Source: Catenuloplanes niger
GTDB taxonomy: Bacteria; Actinomycetota; Actinomycetes; Mycobacteriales; Micromonosporaceae
Assembly: GCF_031458255.1 (NCBI RefSeq)
Contig: NZ_JAVDYC010000001.1
Coordinates: 9,038,501 to 9,102,500, forward strand
DNA length: 64,000 nucleotides
Direction: 5' to 3'
This document shows positions 26,048 through 34,050 of this stretch, one piece after another. Within the stretch, counting starts at the first letter, position 1. Each line of letters starts with the position of its first letter. Both the position numbers and the translations under genes were made by a program. The notes below the pieces were generated by a model. That model saw only the letters and a program-made list of their open reading frames with translations. It ran no database searches and had not been told where the DNA came from.

Positions 26048-26923
26048 CTACCGCGCTCTTCGCAGGATGCGCATCTGGTCGGCCAGCCGTTCGAGTTCGG
26101 CCGCCTCCGTCGCGGGTGACGTGCTGCTGAGCCCGCTGTGCGTGACGGTCGAGCTTCGCAGGAACCGCCGGACGACGGGCACCAGCACTCCGTCCGGCAG
26201 AGTCAGCACCGCGGCGAGACCCCGCGGGACCGGTGGCGTCGGCAGGTCGGCCAGGTCCCGTCGCACGCGGTGGAGCATGCCGCGGATCGCGTCCGGGTCG
26301 CGGGCGAGCGCCGCCGGCCCGCCCGCCGCGGCCGACGCCTGCCCGAGCGGCACCGTGACGGTGGCGTGCGTCCGCAGCCAGGCATCGATCCGCGGCTCGG
26401 CTCGGGCGCTGATCCCGGCGGTGCGGAACATCCGTACGATCCGCCCCACCCGAGCGCTGTCGTGCCCGTCGGGTTCGCCGATCTGGATCGGGACGCGGCG
26501 GGTCACGAAGCCGTGCGGGCGGTGGCGGATCACGTCCCCGTCCATCGTGCCGCCGCGGGCGGGGAAGCCGAGCAGCACCCGTTCGTGGCCGATCACCGCG
26601 CCCAGCGGCTCGGCGCCGGCCGCCCACGCGTGCAGGAACAACACGTCGCCGTCGAGGCCGGCGACCGATTGCAGGACCGGGTCCACCTGATGGGCGCGGA
26701 CCATGACGATGATCAGGTCGTACCCGTCCGCCGGGTCCGCGACCACCGGCACCGGCACCCGCCGGACCACCGAGTTGTGGCCCTCGGCGAGCAGGACGCC
26801 GTGGCGGCGCAGGGCGGCCAGGCGCTCGCCCCGGGCGAGGAGCGCGACGTCGTGCCCGGCCTCGTGCAGGTCGGCCGCGAGCAGGCTGCCGAGCACGCCG
26901 GCGCCGTAGACGAGCAGCCTCAT
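26048..26923 (-). CDS. Ketopantoate reductase (ApbA/PanE)-family oxidoreductase
   Basis: 291 residues. N-terminal Rossmann fold MRLLVYGAGVLGSLLAADLHEAGHDVALLAR, then VVADPADGYDLIIVMVRAHQV as in PanE-type NADPH enzymes; the C-terminal helical domain is divergent and lacks the clear Lys/Glu motif of true ketopantoate reductases, so the substrate may differ. The ATG overlaps the MMPL stop (ATGA), so it is co-expressed with the exporter and under the same TetR operators. The link suggests detoxification or modification of the exported compound, as inference. Confidence 0.8.
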   Translation of the reverse strand: MRLLVYGAGVLGSLLAADLHEAGHDVALLARGERLAALRRHGVLLAEGHNSVVRRVPVPVVADPADGYDLIIVMVRAHQVDPVLQSVAGLDGDVLFLHAWAAGAEPLGAVIGHERVLLGFPARGGTMDGDVIRHRPHGFVTRRVPIQIGEPDGHDSARVGRIVRMFRTAGISARAEPRIDAWLRTHATVTVPLGQASAAAGGPAALARDPDAIRGMLHRVRRDLADLPTPPVPRGLAAVLTLPDGVLVPVVRRFLRSSTVTHSGLSSTSPATEAAELERLADQMRILRRAR

Positions 26924-29118
26924 GCCCGCACCTGCCCGGGGACGCCCACGACCGGTTCGAGGGACACGTCGTCGCGCCGGTGCCGCAGTTCCGCGCCTTC
27001 CACGTCCACGGTGGGCAGCAGCCGGTCCAGCCATCGGGGCAGCCACCAGGCGGCCCTGCCGAGCAGGGTCATCACGGCCGGCACGATCGTCATCCGGACG
27101 ACGAACGCGTCGAAGAGCACGGCGGCGGAGAGCCCGAAGCCGACCGACTTGATGAGCGGGTCGGGGGCGATGACGAACCCGGCGAAGACGCTGATCATGA
27201 TCAGCGCGGCGGCGGTGACCACCCGGGCGCCGTGACCGAAACCGGTGATCACGGCCTCCCGGGGAGCGGCGCCGTGGACGTACTCCTCGCGCATCCGGGT
27301 GACCAGGAAGACCTGGTAGTCCATGGCCAGACCGAACACGATCCCGATCAGCACGATGGGCAGCGAGCTGACGATCATCCCGGTGCGGTCGGTGCCGAGC
27401 AGGTCGGCGCCCCAGCCCCACTGGAAGAGTGCCACGAGGGCGCCGAAGGTGGCGGCGAGGCTGAGCAGGAAGCCCAGGGTGGCCTTGATCGGTACCAGCA
27501 GCGACCGGAACACGAGCATGAGCAGTACGAACGCCAGGCCCACGACCACCGCCAGGTACGGCAGAAGCGCGTCGGTGAGTTTGGTGGAGACGTCGATGTT
27601 GATGGCGGTCAGGCCGGTGACGCCGATGCCGGCGCCGGTGACGGTGCCGTCGAGGCGGCGGATGGCGTGTACGAGATCCGTGGTGGCGGCGTCGCCGGGT
27701 CCGCCGGCGGGGATGACGGTGAGCAGGGCGGTGTCGCCGGCCGGACTGACCGCGGTGGTGGCCGCCGTCGTGACGCCGGGCAGGGCGGTGATCTTCCGTA
27801 CGACGTGCTCGGCGGCGGCCGCCGCGCCGCCGGCCGCCGTGTCGACCACGACGGTGAGCGGCCCGTTGAAGCCCGCGCCGAATCCGGTGGCCAACAGGTC
27901 GTAGGCCTTGCGCTGGGTGGAGTCGGTCGCGGCGGTGCCGTCGTCCGTCATGCCCAGCCGCAGGTCCAGGGCCGGGGTCGCGACGATGCCGAGTGCGGCC
28001 ACGGCGACCAGCAGTGCGGCGACCGGCCGGCGGGCGATCGCGCGGGCCCAGCGGGCGCCGGCGCCGGTGGTGCCGGCCTCGGGGTCGCGGGTGCGCCGGG
28101 TGCGGGTGCGTGCGCCGAGGACCCGGCGGCCGGCGAAGCCCAGCGCGGCGGGCAGCAGGGTCAGCGCGACGACCACGGCGACGGCCACGGTGAGCGCCGC
28201 GGCCAGGCCCATCTGGGTCAGGAACGGCACGCCGACCACGGAGAGCGCGGCCAGCGCGATAACGACGGTGAGGCCGGCGAAGACGACCGCGGAGCCGGCG
28301 GTGCCGACCGCCCGGCCGGCGGCTTCCTCGGGTTCGCGGCCGTCAGCGAGTTCGTGCCGGTAGCGGGAGACGATGAACAGGGCGTAGTCGATCGAGACGG
28401 CGAGGCCGAGCATCAGCGCGAGGATCGGTGTGGTCGACGACAGGTCGACGAAACCGGTGGCGGCGGTGATCAGGCTGATGCCGATGCCGATGCCGAACAG
28501 CGCGGTCAGCAGCGGCAGCCCGGCGGCGACCAGGGAACCGAACGTGATCACCAGGACCACGGCGGCCACCGCGACGCCGATCACCTCCCCGACGCCGGTC
28601 TCGGACCGGGCCTGCAGCGCGTCACCGCCGATCTCGACGGTCAGGCCCGTCGCGCGGGCCCGCTCCGCGATGCCGGTGAGCGTGTCGCGGTCGCCGTCCG
28701 TCAGCTCCTGCGCGGCCACGCGGTAGGTCGCCTGGGCGAAGCCGACGGTCCCGGCCCGGTTCACGGCGCCGGGCCCGAACGGGTCACTCACCGAGGCGAC
28801 CCGGGGCGCCCGGCGCAACTCGACGACGACCTGCTCGACGGCGGCCTTCGTGGCCGCGCCGGTGAGCTGCTGTCCGGCCGGCGCGGCGAACACCACCCGG
28901 GCGACGGCGCCGTCCGCGGAGGCCTGCGGGAACCGCTCCCGCAGCAGGTCGATCACCTGCTGCGAGGGTGTGCCGGGAATCCGGAACGCGTCGGACGTCG
29001 CACCGGACAGGGTCGCGGCACCGGTCGCCGTGACCGCGAGGACCGCCAGCCACAGCCCGACGACCGGCCATCGCCGACGGAACGCGAACCGGCCGAGCCG
29101 GTACAGGAACGAAGCCAT
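26920..29118 (-). CDS. MMPL/RND-type membrane exporter
   Basis: 732 residues: two MMPL repeats, each with one helix, a large extracytoplasmic loop and five further helices. Residues 1-40 start with FAFRRRWPVVGLWLAVLAV. The first repeat carries SIDYALFIVSRYRHELADG and the second GLAMDYQVFLVTRMREEYVHG, the family's D-Y pair in the fourth helix of each repeat that drives proton coupling. Related proteins export lipids, siderophores or antibiotics. ATG at 29118 follows GGAGGAGAT. The divergent TetR and five phased operators imply tight control. Confidence 0.9.
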   Translation of the reverse strand: MASFLYRLGRFAFRRRWPVVGLWLAVLAVTATGAATLSGATSDAFRIPGTPSQQVIDLLRERFPQASADGAVARVVFAAPAGQQLTGAATKAAVEQVVVELRRAPRVASVSDPFGPGAVNRAGTVGFAQATYRVAAQELTDGDRDTLTGIAERARATGLTVEIGGDALQARSETGVGEVIGVAVAAVVLVITFGSLVAAGLPLLTALFGIGIGISLITAATGFVDLSSTTPILALMLGLAVSIDYALFIVSRYRHELADGREPEEAAGRAVGTAGSAVVFAGLTVVIALAALSVVGVPFLTQMGLAAALTVAVAVVVALTLLPAALGFAGRRVLGARTRTRRTRDPEAGTTGAGARWARAIARRPVAALLVAVAALGIVATPALDLRLGMTDDGTAATDSTQRKAYDLLATGFGAGFNGPLTVVVDTAAGGAAAAAEHVVRKITALPGVTTAATTAVSPAGDTALLTVIPAGGPGDAATTDLVHAIRRLDGTVTGAGIGVTGLTAINIDVSTKLTDALLPYLAVVVGLAFVLLMLVFRSLLVPIKATLGFLLSLAATFGALVALFQWGWGADLLGTDRTGMIVSSLPIVLIGIVFGLAMDYQVFLVTRMREEYVHGAAPREAVITGFGHGARVVTAAALIMISVFAGFVIAPDPLIKSVGFGLSAAVLFDAFVVRMTIVPAVMTLLGRAAWWLPRWLDRLLPTVDVEGAELRHRRDDVSLEPVVGVPGQVRA

Positions 29119-29160
29119 CTGGGATCTCCTCCAGGAGGTGGATGTGCTCCGGAAGCTAGC

Positions 29161-29259
29161 CGATCGTGCAGCCGGAAACTGCACGATCGTGAAGTTGTTC
29201 ACTTTACGATCGTACAGTCATCGGCTGCACGATCGTGCAGTTGTCTCCTGAACGATCGG
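29161..29259. promoter_or_regulatory. Array of five CGATCG operators at 23-bp spacing
   Basis: CGATCG cores at 29161, 29184, 29207, 29230 and 29253, exactly 23 bp apart. The best site, CTGCACGATCGTGCAG (29225-29240), is a perfect 16-bp palindrome; 29179-29193 and 29203-29217 are close variants. The array fills the gap between the MMPL operon and the divergent TetR gene, so the TetR is the likely binder. 23 bp is about 2.2 helical turns, so neighbouring sites lie on progressively rotated faces. Confidence 0.75.
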
Positions 29260-29304
29260 CCGGTTAGGCTTCGTGGCAGCACCGGGTTCAGCAGGGGAGG
29301 GCGC

Positions 29305-29880
29305 ATGTCCGTGGCAGCAGTCCGGGCGCCGGACAGCCGGCACCGCTTCATCGACGCCGCGATCCGCCTGTTCGCCCGGCACAGCTTCGCCGGCACGTCG
29401 CTGCAGATGATCGCCGACGAGGTGGGCGTCACGAAGTCGGCCGTCCACCATCACTTCCGCACCCGCGAGGAACTGCTCACCGCGGTGATCGAGCCGCTCC
29501 TCGGCGCACTGCGGGCGGTGGTCGAGGCGGCCGAGGGGCAGCGTGGCCGCCGGGCACGCGCGGAGCGCATGCTCGCCGGCGTCGTCGACCTCGCGGTGCG
29601 GCATCGCATGCTGGTTCCGATGCTGATCGGCGATCCCGGCGCCACCGGGATGCTCCGTTCCCGCACGGAGGTGGGCGACCTGGTCGACCGAATGATCACG
29701 CTGCTCGCCGAGACCGACCCCGGCGTGGGCGGGTTGATCAAAGCCGACATGGTGATGGCCGGGATCGCCGGCGGGATGAGCGCACGGACGCGCGGCCTCG
29801 ACGACGACGTGCTGCGCCGGCACCTGATCGACGCCAGCCGGCGCACCCTCGGCCTGCGCACCCCGCGCTGCCTCACCTGA
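29305..29880 (+). CDS. TetR-family regulator of the MMPL operon
   Basis: 191 residues. Helix-turn-helix at about 12-58: RFIDAAIRLFARHSFAGTSL, QMIADEVGVTKSAVHHHFRTREELLTAV. The C-terminal domain is of unnamed type. ATG at 29305 after GGGGAGGG. Divergent from MMPL/ketopantoate reductase-like genes across the operator array, so it probably represses both directions. Inducer unknown, plausibly the exported compound. Confidence 0.88.
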   Translation: MSVAAVRAPDSRHRFIDAAIRLFARHSFAGTSLQMIADEVGVTKSAVHHHFRTREELLTAVIEPLLGALRAVVEAAEGQRGRRARAERMLAGVVDLAVRHRMLVPMLIGDPGATGMLRSRTEVGDLVDRMITLLAETDPGVGGLIKADMVMAGIAGGMSARTRGLDDDVLRRHLIDASRRTLGLRTPRCLT

Positions 29881-29922
29881 ACGCCGGCCCGGTGACCGGC
29901 GCCGCGATCACCATCGTCCGGT

Positions 29923-29994
29923 GCCGGTCCGTCGGCCGATGCCGGTCCGTCGGCCGATGCCGGTCCGTCGTCCGGTGTCGGTCCGTCGTCCGGT
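29923..29994. repeat. 18-bp tandem repeat, four units
   Basis: GCCGGTCCGTCGGCCGAT at 29923 and 29941 (identical), then GCCGGTCCGTCGTCCGGT (29959) and GTCGGTCCGTCGTCCGGT (29977), with partial units at both ends. It lies in the 169-bp gap between the convergent TetR (+) and hydrolase (-) genes. Confidence 0.85.
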
Positions 29995-30049
29995 GTCGTG
30001 GGTTCCTGACGAAGCGGTGGCGCGGATCGCGGTCCGCGCCACCGGCCGG

Positions 30050-30937
30050 TCAGCGGGTCCGGTCGACGCGGTCGACGAAGGTGCGGACGGTGGAGGCGAA
30101 GGCCTCGGGGGCCTCCTGGGCGACGAGGTGGCCGACGCCGGGGATGTGGACCGCGGTGACGTCGCCGCGGGTGACCTGGCGCATCGTGCGTTCGGTGAAC
30201 GGGGCGTTGCTGCCGTCGATCGCGAGCACGGGCACGGTCAGCGGCCGGGACTCGGCGAGCGCGCGGGTCCGGCCGTCGTCGTCGAGCGCGGAGCGGTAGA
30301 GCCCCTCGGTGCCCCGCCAGCCGCCGGGGTGGGTGTAGGTGCGGGTGAACTCGTCGATGTCGGCGTCGGTGACGGCCCCGGGCACGGTGGCCATCATCGA
30401 GACGGCCCACTCCACCATCGTCCGCTCGCGTCCGGCCAGGAGCCGGTCGGGGATGCCGGTGGTGGCCAGGAAGCCGACGTGCCAGGAGCCTCCGTTGGCC
30501 ACGTCGGCGAGCATCTCCATGCCGTACCCGGGCAGGGTGGTCTCGACGGCGGTGAGGCTGCGGACGTCGCCGGGGTGGGTGGCGGCGAACTGGAAGACCG
30601 GGCCGCCGCTGATGTCCTGGCAGGTCACGTGCACCGGCCCGGCGCCGAGGTGGGCGACCAGCTGGTGGAGGTCCTCGGCCATGGTGGCCGCGTCGTGGTC
30701 GCCGTTGCCGCCGCTGGAGTCGCCGAAGCCGCGCAGGTCCACGGCGACGACCCGGTGCGTGGCGGCCAGCAGCGGGATGACGGCGCGGAACGCCCACCAG
30801 CTCTCCGGCCAGCCGTGCACCAGCAGGATCGGGGAGCCGGCGGTGCCCGCGGACACGTAGTGCAGCGTGGCGCCGTTGATGTCGGCCGTGTGGTGGGTGA
30901 TGCCCTCGACGGTGGGCAGCGGGGACGGGACGGGCAC
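30050..30937 (-). CDS. Alpha/beta hydrolase, epoxide hydrolase-like
   Basis: 295 residues. Oxyanion-hole motif HGWPESWWAFR, nucleophile elbow CQDISGGP with Asp as in epoxide hydrolases and haloalkane dehalogenases, cap domain about 140-215, acid residue in LAIDGSN and the catalytic His in GVGHLVAQEAPEAF. GTG at 30937 is chosen because AGGGAG precedes it; the frame is open further upstream but crosses the operators. Divergent from a MarR gene with two perfect or near-perfect palindromes between, so expression is probably derepressed by a ligand. Confidence 0.85.
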   Translation of the reverse strand: MPVPSPLPTVEGITHHTADINGATLHYVSAGTAGSPILLVHGWPESWWAFRAVIPLLAATHRVVAVDLRGFGDSSGGNGDHDAATMAEDLHQLVAHLGAGPVHVTCQDISGGPVFQFAATHPGDVRSLTAVETTLPGYGMEMLADVANGGSWHVGFLATTGIPDRLLAGRERTMVEWAVSMMATVPGAVTDADIDEFTRTYTHPGGWRGTEGLYRSALDDDGRTRALAESRPLTVPVLAIDGSNAPFTERTMRQVTRGDVTAVHIPGVGHLVAQEAPEAFASTVRTFVDRVDRTR

Positions 30938-30952
30938 GGGAACTCCCTGAAT

Positions 30953-30993
30953 AGACAACCTGGTTGCCCCAAAGTTAGACAACCAGGTTGTCT
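30953..30993. promoter_or_regulatory. Two MarR operator palindromes
   Basis: AGACAACCAGGTTGTCT (30977-30993) is a perfect palindrome about a central A; AGACAACCTGGTTGCCC (30953-30969) repeats it with one arm imperfect, 24 bp away. Both lie between the hydrolase and the MarR gene. The first contains the -35 box of the MarR promoter, so the protein should autorepress. Confidence 0.75.
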
Positions 30994-31016
30994 CTGTCAA
31001 CGGCGGCCCCTAGACT
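30988..31016 (+). promoter_or_regulatory. MarR promoter, leaderless
   Basis: TTGTCT (30988-30993), 17 bp, TAGACT (31011-31016), then 6 nt to the ATG at 31023. No ribosome-binding site lies in between, so the transcript probably starts at the start codon. The -35 box is inside the operator. Confidence 0.6.
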
Positions 31017-31022
31017 GCTCGT

Positions 31023-31496
31023 ATGCCGTCCCGATCGGGTGCCGACCTCGCCCTCCTGCTGCTGGGCAGTTACCGCAACCTGGTGGACGAGGTGGTCCGC
31101 GAGCTCGCCGCGCGGGGATTTCCCGACGCCCGGCCGTCCCACGAGTACGCGCTGCGGGCGATCCGCGCGGGTGCGGACAACGCCGCGGAGCTCGGTCGTC
31201 GGCTCGCCGTCACCAAGCAGGCCGCGGCGAAGACGATCGCGGTGCTCACCGAGCGCGGGTACGTCACCAGCGGCCCGCACCCCGCCGACGCGCGCCGCAA
31301 CCAGGTCCGGATCACCGACCACGGGCTCGCGCTGATGCGGGAGGGCGAGGCGATCTTCGACGAGGTGCGCGCACGCTGGGAGCGCCGCCTGGGTGCCGCG
31401 GAGCTGGTCCGGCTGGAGGGTCAGCTCGCGCAGTTCGTCGGCGACGCCCCGATCGACCTCGACGCCCCGGGCTGGGCGGCGCAGGAACTCGGCTGA
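31023..31496 (+). CDS. MarR-family regulator (paired with hydrolase)
   Basis: 157 residues. Winged helix at about 40-105: AGADNAAELGRRLAVTKQAAAKTIAVLTERGYVTSGPHPADARRNQVRITDHG, with the DXRXX wing signature (DARRNQ). Flanking helices form the dimer interface. Likely binds the two AGACAACC palindromes upstream and controls itself and the divergent epoxide hydrolase-like gene. It reads as a leaderless gene. Confidence 0.88.
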   Translation: MPSRSGADLALLLLGSYRNLVDEVVRELAARGFPDARPSHEYALRAIRAGADNAAELGRRLAVTKQAAAKTIAVLTERGYVTSGPHPADARRNQVRITDHGLALMREGEAIFDEVRARWERRLGAAELVRLEGQLAQFVGDAPIDLDAPGWAAQELG

Positions 31497-31524
31497 CCAG
31501 GGCGGCCCGCGGTCGCGGGTGTGA

Positions 31525-32001
31525 TCAGCGCGGGTCGCGCGCGGCCGGCTCGGCGGGTGTGAGGCGTTGTTCCATGATCGCGGTCATGTCCTGCACCAGG
31601 CGGGCGAACCGGTCCAGCGTCTCGCGGTCGTAGCGGGACATGCCCGCGGCGAGTTCCGTGCCGAGGGCCGCGAAGAACTCGTCGACCTGGCGGTGCACGG
31701 CCTCGGTCGAGCGCAGCGTGACCATCCGCCGGTCGGCGCGGTCGCGATGACGCTCGATGTGCCCGGCCTCCTCCAGCCGGTTGAGCAGGGACGACGTCGC
31801 GCCGCTGGTCAGGCCGATGCGCCGGCTGAGGGCCGACTGGGTCAGCGGGGTGCCCCTGTCCTCGGCGGCGACCACCAGCACCAGTGCCTCGGCGTCGGTG
31901 ACGTGCAGCCCGGCGGTCCGGCCGAACCGGCGGCCGAACTCGTTGAAGGCGACGCCCCATGCGCGCATGGCGGCCAGCACCCGCTCCGCGGACTCTTCCA
32001 T
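31525..32001 (-). CDS. MarR-family regulator (paired with FAD monooxygenase)
   Basis: 158 residues. Winged helix with TPLTQSALSRRIGLTSGATSSLLNRLEEAGHIERHRDRADRRMVTLRST, wing signature DRADRRM. ATG at 32001 preceded by GGGGGAGG. Divergent from the FAD monooxygenase across a 109-bp, unusually AT-rich gap with an inverted repeat. It ends convergently with the other MarR gene, 28 bp away. Confidence 0.87.
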   Translation of the reverse strand: MEESAERVLAAMRAWGVAFNEFGRRFGRTAGLHVTDAEALVLVVAAEDRGTPLTQSALSRRIGLTSGATSSLLNRLEEAGHIERHRDRADRRMVTLRSTEAVHRQVDEFFAALGTELAAGMSRYDRETLDRFARLVQDMTAIMEQRLTPAEPAARDPR

Positions 32002-32030
32002 CGCCCTGTTCCTCCCCCGCTCAGTGGACA

Positions 32031-32085
32031 AGATAGCAGTCACGAAGTAGCTTCAAAATCAAGCATTTTGAAAATCAAGCTATCT
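32031..32085. promoter_or_regulatory. AT-rich operator region for MarR/monooxygenase
   Basis: TTCAAAAT-N5-ATTTTGAA (32052-32072) is a perfect palindrome; AAAATCAAGC occurs twice in direct orientation (32055-32064, 32071-32080); AGATAGC (32031) and GCTATCT (32079) form an outer inverted pair. The AT content contrasts sharply with the surrounding DNA. Confidence 0.65.
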
Positions 32086-32110
32086 GCGACCGCTGTGACG
32101 GGAGACGTCC

Positions 32111-33310
32111 ATGACCGCACCACGAGTACTCGTATCCGGAGCCGGCATCGCGGGACTGAGCACCGCGTTCTGGCTCGGCCGCGCCGGATGGGAGGTCACG
32201 GTCCTCGAGCGGGCCGCGGCGTTCCGGGGCGGCGGGCAGAACGTCGACGTGCGCGGCGCCGCGCGGGAGGTCCTGACCCGGATGGGCCTGGAGGGCGAGG
32301 TGCGCCGCCTCGGCACGACCGAGGAGGGCACCAGCGTCCTCGACGACCGGGGCCGGGCGATCGCGCGGTTCCCCGTCGAGGACCCGGACGGCCCGACCGC
32401 GGAACTCGAGATCCTGCGCGGTGACCTGGCCCGGGTCATCCTCGACCGGCTACCCGGGAACGTCACCGTGCGATACGGGGACCGGATCCGCGACGTGCGT
32501 CACGAGGCATCGCACGTCGAGGTGACGCCGCAGGACGGGCCGGCCCGGCGGTACGACCTGCTGGTCGTCGCGGAGGGGGTGCGCTCCCGCACCCGTGACC
32601 TCGTCTTCGGCTCCGCCGTCGAGCGGCGCGGGCTCGGTCTCACCATGGCCTACGGAACCATCCCGCGTACGCCGGACGACGACCGCTGGTGGCGCTGGTA
32701 CTCGGCCCCGGGCGGCCGGCAGATCACCGTGCGCCCGGACAATGCCGGCACCACGCGAGCCACGCTGGCCTTCACCGGCCGGGACCGGAACCTCGCCGAC
32801 CTGCCGCCCGACGAGGCCCGCGCCGAGCTGCGCGCGACCTTCCACGACGCCGGCTGGCAGGCCGGGCGCGTCCTGGACGGCTTCGCCGGCTCCGCGGACG
32901 TCTACCTCGACTACCTCACCCAGATCAGGATGCCGGCGTGGTCACGCGGCCGCGTCTGCGTCACCGGCGACGCCGCCTGGTGCGTCACGCCGCTCGGGGG
33001 CGGCGGCACGTCGTTGGCCATGGTCGGCGGATACGTGCTGGCCGCGTACCTCGGCCAGGCGGGACCGGGCGGCCACGCCGGCGCCCTCGCGCGGTACGAG
33101 CGGTGGATGCGGCCGCTGATCGACGACGCCCAGAAGCTGCCGCCGGGTACGCCCGGCCTGTTCTATCCCCGCTCCGCCGCCGGCGTGCGGGCGCTGCGCC
33201 TGGCGGCCCGCGTCGGCAGTGCGCCGCTGCTGCGGAGGCTGACCTCCCGGATCGGCCACGTGGCGCGCACCGGGCAGGCGCTGCCCGAGATGCCGCTGGG
33301 CGTGCGGTGA
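32111..33310 (+). CDS. FAD-dependent monooxygenase (aromatic hydroxylase/TetX-like)
   Basis: 399 residues. FAD motifs of group A flavin monooxygenases: GAGIAGLSTAFWLGRAGWEVTVLER at 10-34, the DG-like segment LLVVAEGVRSRTRDLVF near 150, and GDAAWCVTPLGGGGTSLAMVGG near 290. The single-polypeptide length matches TetX-like and polyketide hydroxylases. ATG after GGGAG. The divergent MarR suggests induction by the substrate; no polyketide cluster adjoins, so a role in xenobiotic or antibiotic breakdown is inferred. Confidence 0.88.
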   Translation: MTAPRVLVSGAGIAGLSTAFWLGRAGWEVTVLERAAAFRGGGQNVDVRGAAREVLTRMGLEGEVRRLGTTEEGTSVLDDRGRAIARFPVEDPDGPTAELEILRGDLARVILDRLPGNVTVRYGDRIRDVRHEASHVEVTPQDGPARRYDLLVVAEGVRSRTRDLVFGSAVERRGLGLTMAYGTIPRTPDDDRWWRWYSAPGGRQITVRPDNAGTTRATLAFTGRDRNLADLPPDEARAELRATFHDAGWQAGRVLDGFAGSADVYLDYLTQIRMPAWSRGRVCVTGDAAWCVTPLGGGGTSLAMVGGYVLAAYLGQAGPGGHAGALARYERWMRPLIDDAQKLPPGTPGLFYPRSAAGVRALRLAARVGSAPLLRRLTSRIGHVARTGQALPEMPLGVR

Positions 33311-33341
33311 CCGCCGTGCCGCGGGCCTGATCGGTGACCGG

Positions 33342-33950
33342 TCAGGCTCCCGCGGGCGTGACGCCGCGCAGCGTCTGGTCGATCAGGCGGGGTACGAGCG
33401 ACTCGTCGACCGGCACCTTGAGCACGAGCAGCCGGTGGTAGCAGGCGCCCCAGAGGTGATCGACGATGATCTCCAGGTCGGCGTCGGCGCGGAGCTGGCC
33501 CCGTTGCTGCGCGGCGTGCAGGCGGGCGCGGGCGAGCTCGCGGCGGGGTGCCGAGTAGTTCTCCTTCCAGGCGCGGGCCAGGTCCGGGTCCATCTGGGCG
33601 GCGCCGATGATCTCGGCCACCCGGCTGCCCGTTCCCCCGTCGCTGAGCAGGCGGACGAACGCGGTGAGCTGGGTGGTCAGGTCGGCGCGCAGGTCACCGG
33701 TGTCCGGGAACTCGAGGGCCTGCTCGCTCTGCGCGAAGTACGCCTCCGCGGCCAGCATGCCGGGGGAGGGCCACCACTTGTACAGCGTCATCTTGCTCGA
33801 CCCGGACTCCTTGGCGACGCGATCGAACGTCACCGCGGCCAGCCCGTCACGCATCAGGATCTGCCCCGCGGACGCGAGCACCCCGGCACGGACCTCTGCC
33901 GCGGGCCGGCGGCCACGGCCCCGGCGGACGGGCACGAACTGATCGGACAT
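33342..33950 (-). CDS. TetR-family regulator
   Basis: 202 residues with an Arg-rich N-terminal extension (RRGRGRRPAAEVRAGV) before the helix-turn-helix LMRDGLAAVTFDRVAKESGSSKMTLYKWWP. The C-terminal half (LSDGGTGSRVAEIIGAAQMDPDLARAWKENY) matches a common actinomycete TetR subtype. Divergent from the SDR-SDR-sugar dehydrogenase operon across a 100-bp gap with two inverted half sites. Confidence 0.88.
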   Translation of the reverse strand: MSDQFVPVRRGRGRRPAAEVRAGVLASAGQILMRDGLAAVTFDRVAKESGSSKMTLYKWWPSPGMLAAEAYFAQSEQALEFPDTGDLRADLTTQLTAFVRLLSDGGTGSRVAEIIGAAQMDPDLARAWKENYSAPRRELARARLHAAQQRGQLRADADLEIIVDHLWGACYHRLLVLKVPVDESLVPRLIDQTLRGVTPAGA

Positions 33951-33978
33951 GACACCTCGCTTCCCGGCAACACGATAC

Positions 33979-34033
33979 ATGTGGACGGCTTGTACATTTC
34001 CGCGGCGGCAGCTAATGTACTTCCTGTCCATAT
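33979..34033. promoter_or_regulatory. Inverted operator pair and SDR operon promoter
   Basis: ATGTGGACGGCTTGTACATT (33979-33998) and, in inverted orientation, AATGTACTTCCTGTCCATAT (34014-34033) agree at 15 of 20 positions. TTGTAC (33990-33995), 17 bp, TAATGT (34013-34018) forms a good promoter for the operon, overlapped by both sites. Probable TetR operator. Confidence 0.65.
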
Positions 34034-34050
34034 AACGAGGAGGGGTCATC

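Noticed and set aside
29923-29994. CRISPR-like array
   Set aside because: Units are contiguous 18-bp tandem copies with no spacers and no cas genes nearby.
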